This document shows positions 63,357-64,000 of a stretch of DNA of 64,000 bases, piece by piece (within the stretch, counting starts at the first letter, position 1; every line of letters starts with the position of its first letter). Below the pieces are notes generated by a model. The model saw only the letters and a program-made list of their open reading frames with translations. It made no database searches and was not told the DNA's origin. Where the stretch lies: assembly GCF_032302195.1 (NCBI RefSeq), contig NZ_CP135275.1, forward strand, positions 3,162,001-3,226,000. Reading direction: 5' to 3'. A program made the translations under genes and the position numbers. Source of the stretch: Paenibacillus sp. MMS20-IR301. Its GTDB lineage: Bacteria > Bacillota > Bacilli > Paenibacillales > Paenibacillaceae.

Positions 63357-64000
63357 TTAGCCGAAACGGCCGGAGATATAATCTTCAGTGCGGGAGTCTT
63401 TCGGATTCGAGAACAATTGCTCCGTATCCGCTGCCTCCACGATAACGCCGTTCAGGAAAAATACGGTGCGTCCCGATACACGGGCGGCCTGATGCATATT
63501 ATGCGTGACCATCACAATCGTATACTTATCCCGCAGTTCCTGTACCAGTTCCTCAATCTTCAGTGTAGATACCGGGTCAAGTGCGGAGGTTGCCTCATCC
63601 ATCAGCAGAATATCGGGCTGCACGGCAAGGGCTCTGGCAATACAGAGGCGCTGCTGTTGACCGCCGGACAAGCTGAGTGCAGACTTCTTGAGGAAGTCCT
63701 TCACTTCCTCCCACAGTGCAGACTGGCGCAGGCTTTGCTCTACAAGCTCATCTAGCTCAGCTTTGCTCTTCACACCGTGCAGGCGGGGACCGTAAGCCAC
63801 ATTGTCATAGATCGACTTAGGGAACGGGTTAGGCTGCTGGAATACCATACCGACCTGCTTGCGCAGGCTTTCCACTTCAATTTCGTCACTGTAAATATTT
63901 TTACCGCCAATGTTCACTGTTCCTTCAATACGTGTTCCGGGAATCATGTCGTTCATACGGTTTAGGGTACGCAGCAGGGTGGACTTTCCGCAGCCGGAGG
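63357..64000 (-). CDS. pstB: Phosphate ABC transporter ATP-binding protein PstB (partial, cut by window end)
   Basis: The C-terminal 214 residues are present. The window edge falls in Walker A ([18 protein letters not shown]). Q loop [15 protein letters not shown], signature [15 protein letters not shown], Walker [14 protein letters not shown] and H-loop [12 protein letters not shown] are intact. [19 protein letters not shown] is distinctive of PstB. The ATPase powers high-affinity phosphate import by PstSCA, whose genes would be expected beyond the right end. Confidence 0.97.
   Translation of the reverse strand, partial: SGCGKSTLLRTLNRMNDMIPGTRIEGTVNIGGKNIYSDEIEVESLRKQVGMVFQQPNPFPKSIYDNVAYGPRLHGVKSKAELDELVEQSLRQSALWEEVKDFLKKSALSLSGGQQQRLCIARALAVQPDILLMDEATSALDPVSTLKIEELVQELRDKYTIVMVTHNMHQAARVSGRTVFFLNGVIVEAADTEQLFSNPKDSRTEDYISGRFG

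Overview
The window looks like a chromosomal segment of a spore-forming Gram-positive bacterium, most likely Paenibacillus. Three very large secreted proteins end in S-layer homology (SLH) repeats. There is an alpha/beta-type small acid-soluble spore protein, a YtaF-type sporulation membrane protein, and the order polA-mutM-ytaF-coaE-transglycosylase-nrdR. AGGAGG-type ribosome binding sites and Rho-independent terminators are plentiful. The species call is inference from gene content and style; no 16S gene is present.

Layout. 0.6-15.1 kb: two giant SLH-anchored surface proteins (a PHP-hydrolase/choice-of-anchor protein and a GH53 galactanase) surround small genes (DUF4180, an orphan protein, an S41 peptidase, a VOC protein). 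15.5-18.9 kb: tRNA-Lys(CUU), an amino-acid permease, a secreted beta-propeller protein and a DUF1801 protein. 19.0-24.5 kb: a response regulator, histidine kinase, ABC ATPase and FtsX-type permease module. 24.6-31.7 kb: two GNAT acetyltransferases, a tightly overlapping operon of serine hydrolase plus two ABC-2 permeases plus ATPase, and an orphan gene followed by a double TerD-domain protein. 31.8-36.5 kb: an accessory patch with an IS3-family element, an IS110-family element, a nuclease-fold/winged-helix protein and structured repeats. 36.6-42.0 kb: a complete beta-glucoside PTS operon (PRD regulator, IIA, IIB, IIC, 6-phospho-beta-glucosidase). 42.2-47.0 kb: a third SLH protein with seven Ig-like repeats. 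47.0-49.3 kb: a TetR-DoxX pair bracketed by two near-identical repeats. 49.6-55.5 kb: an AT-rich island bounded by 174-bp direct repeats that carry tRNA genes. 55.4-64.0 kb: conserved core (tRNA-Lys, tRNA-Ala, nrdR, spore protein, transglycosylase, coaE, ytaF, mutM, polA, phoU, and pstB cut by the window edge).

The two most interesting places are accessory. First, the IS110-family element lies inside one copy of a dispersed, nested-palindromic repeat of about 185 bp. Joining its flanks restores the sequence of an intact copy 1.2 kb away, so its ends can be placed within a few bases. It has 11-bp subterminal inverted repeats and about 440 bp of non-coding DNA after the transposase, where an IS1111-type guide (bridge/seek) RNA would be expected. 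Second, the 5.8-kb tRNA island contains a one-piece AAA ATPase-DUF4435 protein resembling the PARIS anti-phage architecture, an Mrr-like nuclease, and an XRE-ImmA/IrrE-PIN cassette whose PIN gene has a nonsense codon. It also holds a decayed DUF3825 gene, and no recombinase is recognisable.

All assignments rest on reading motifs and gene order by eye; no database search was run.
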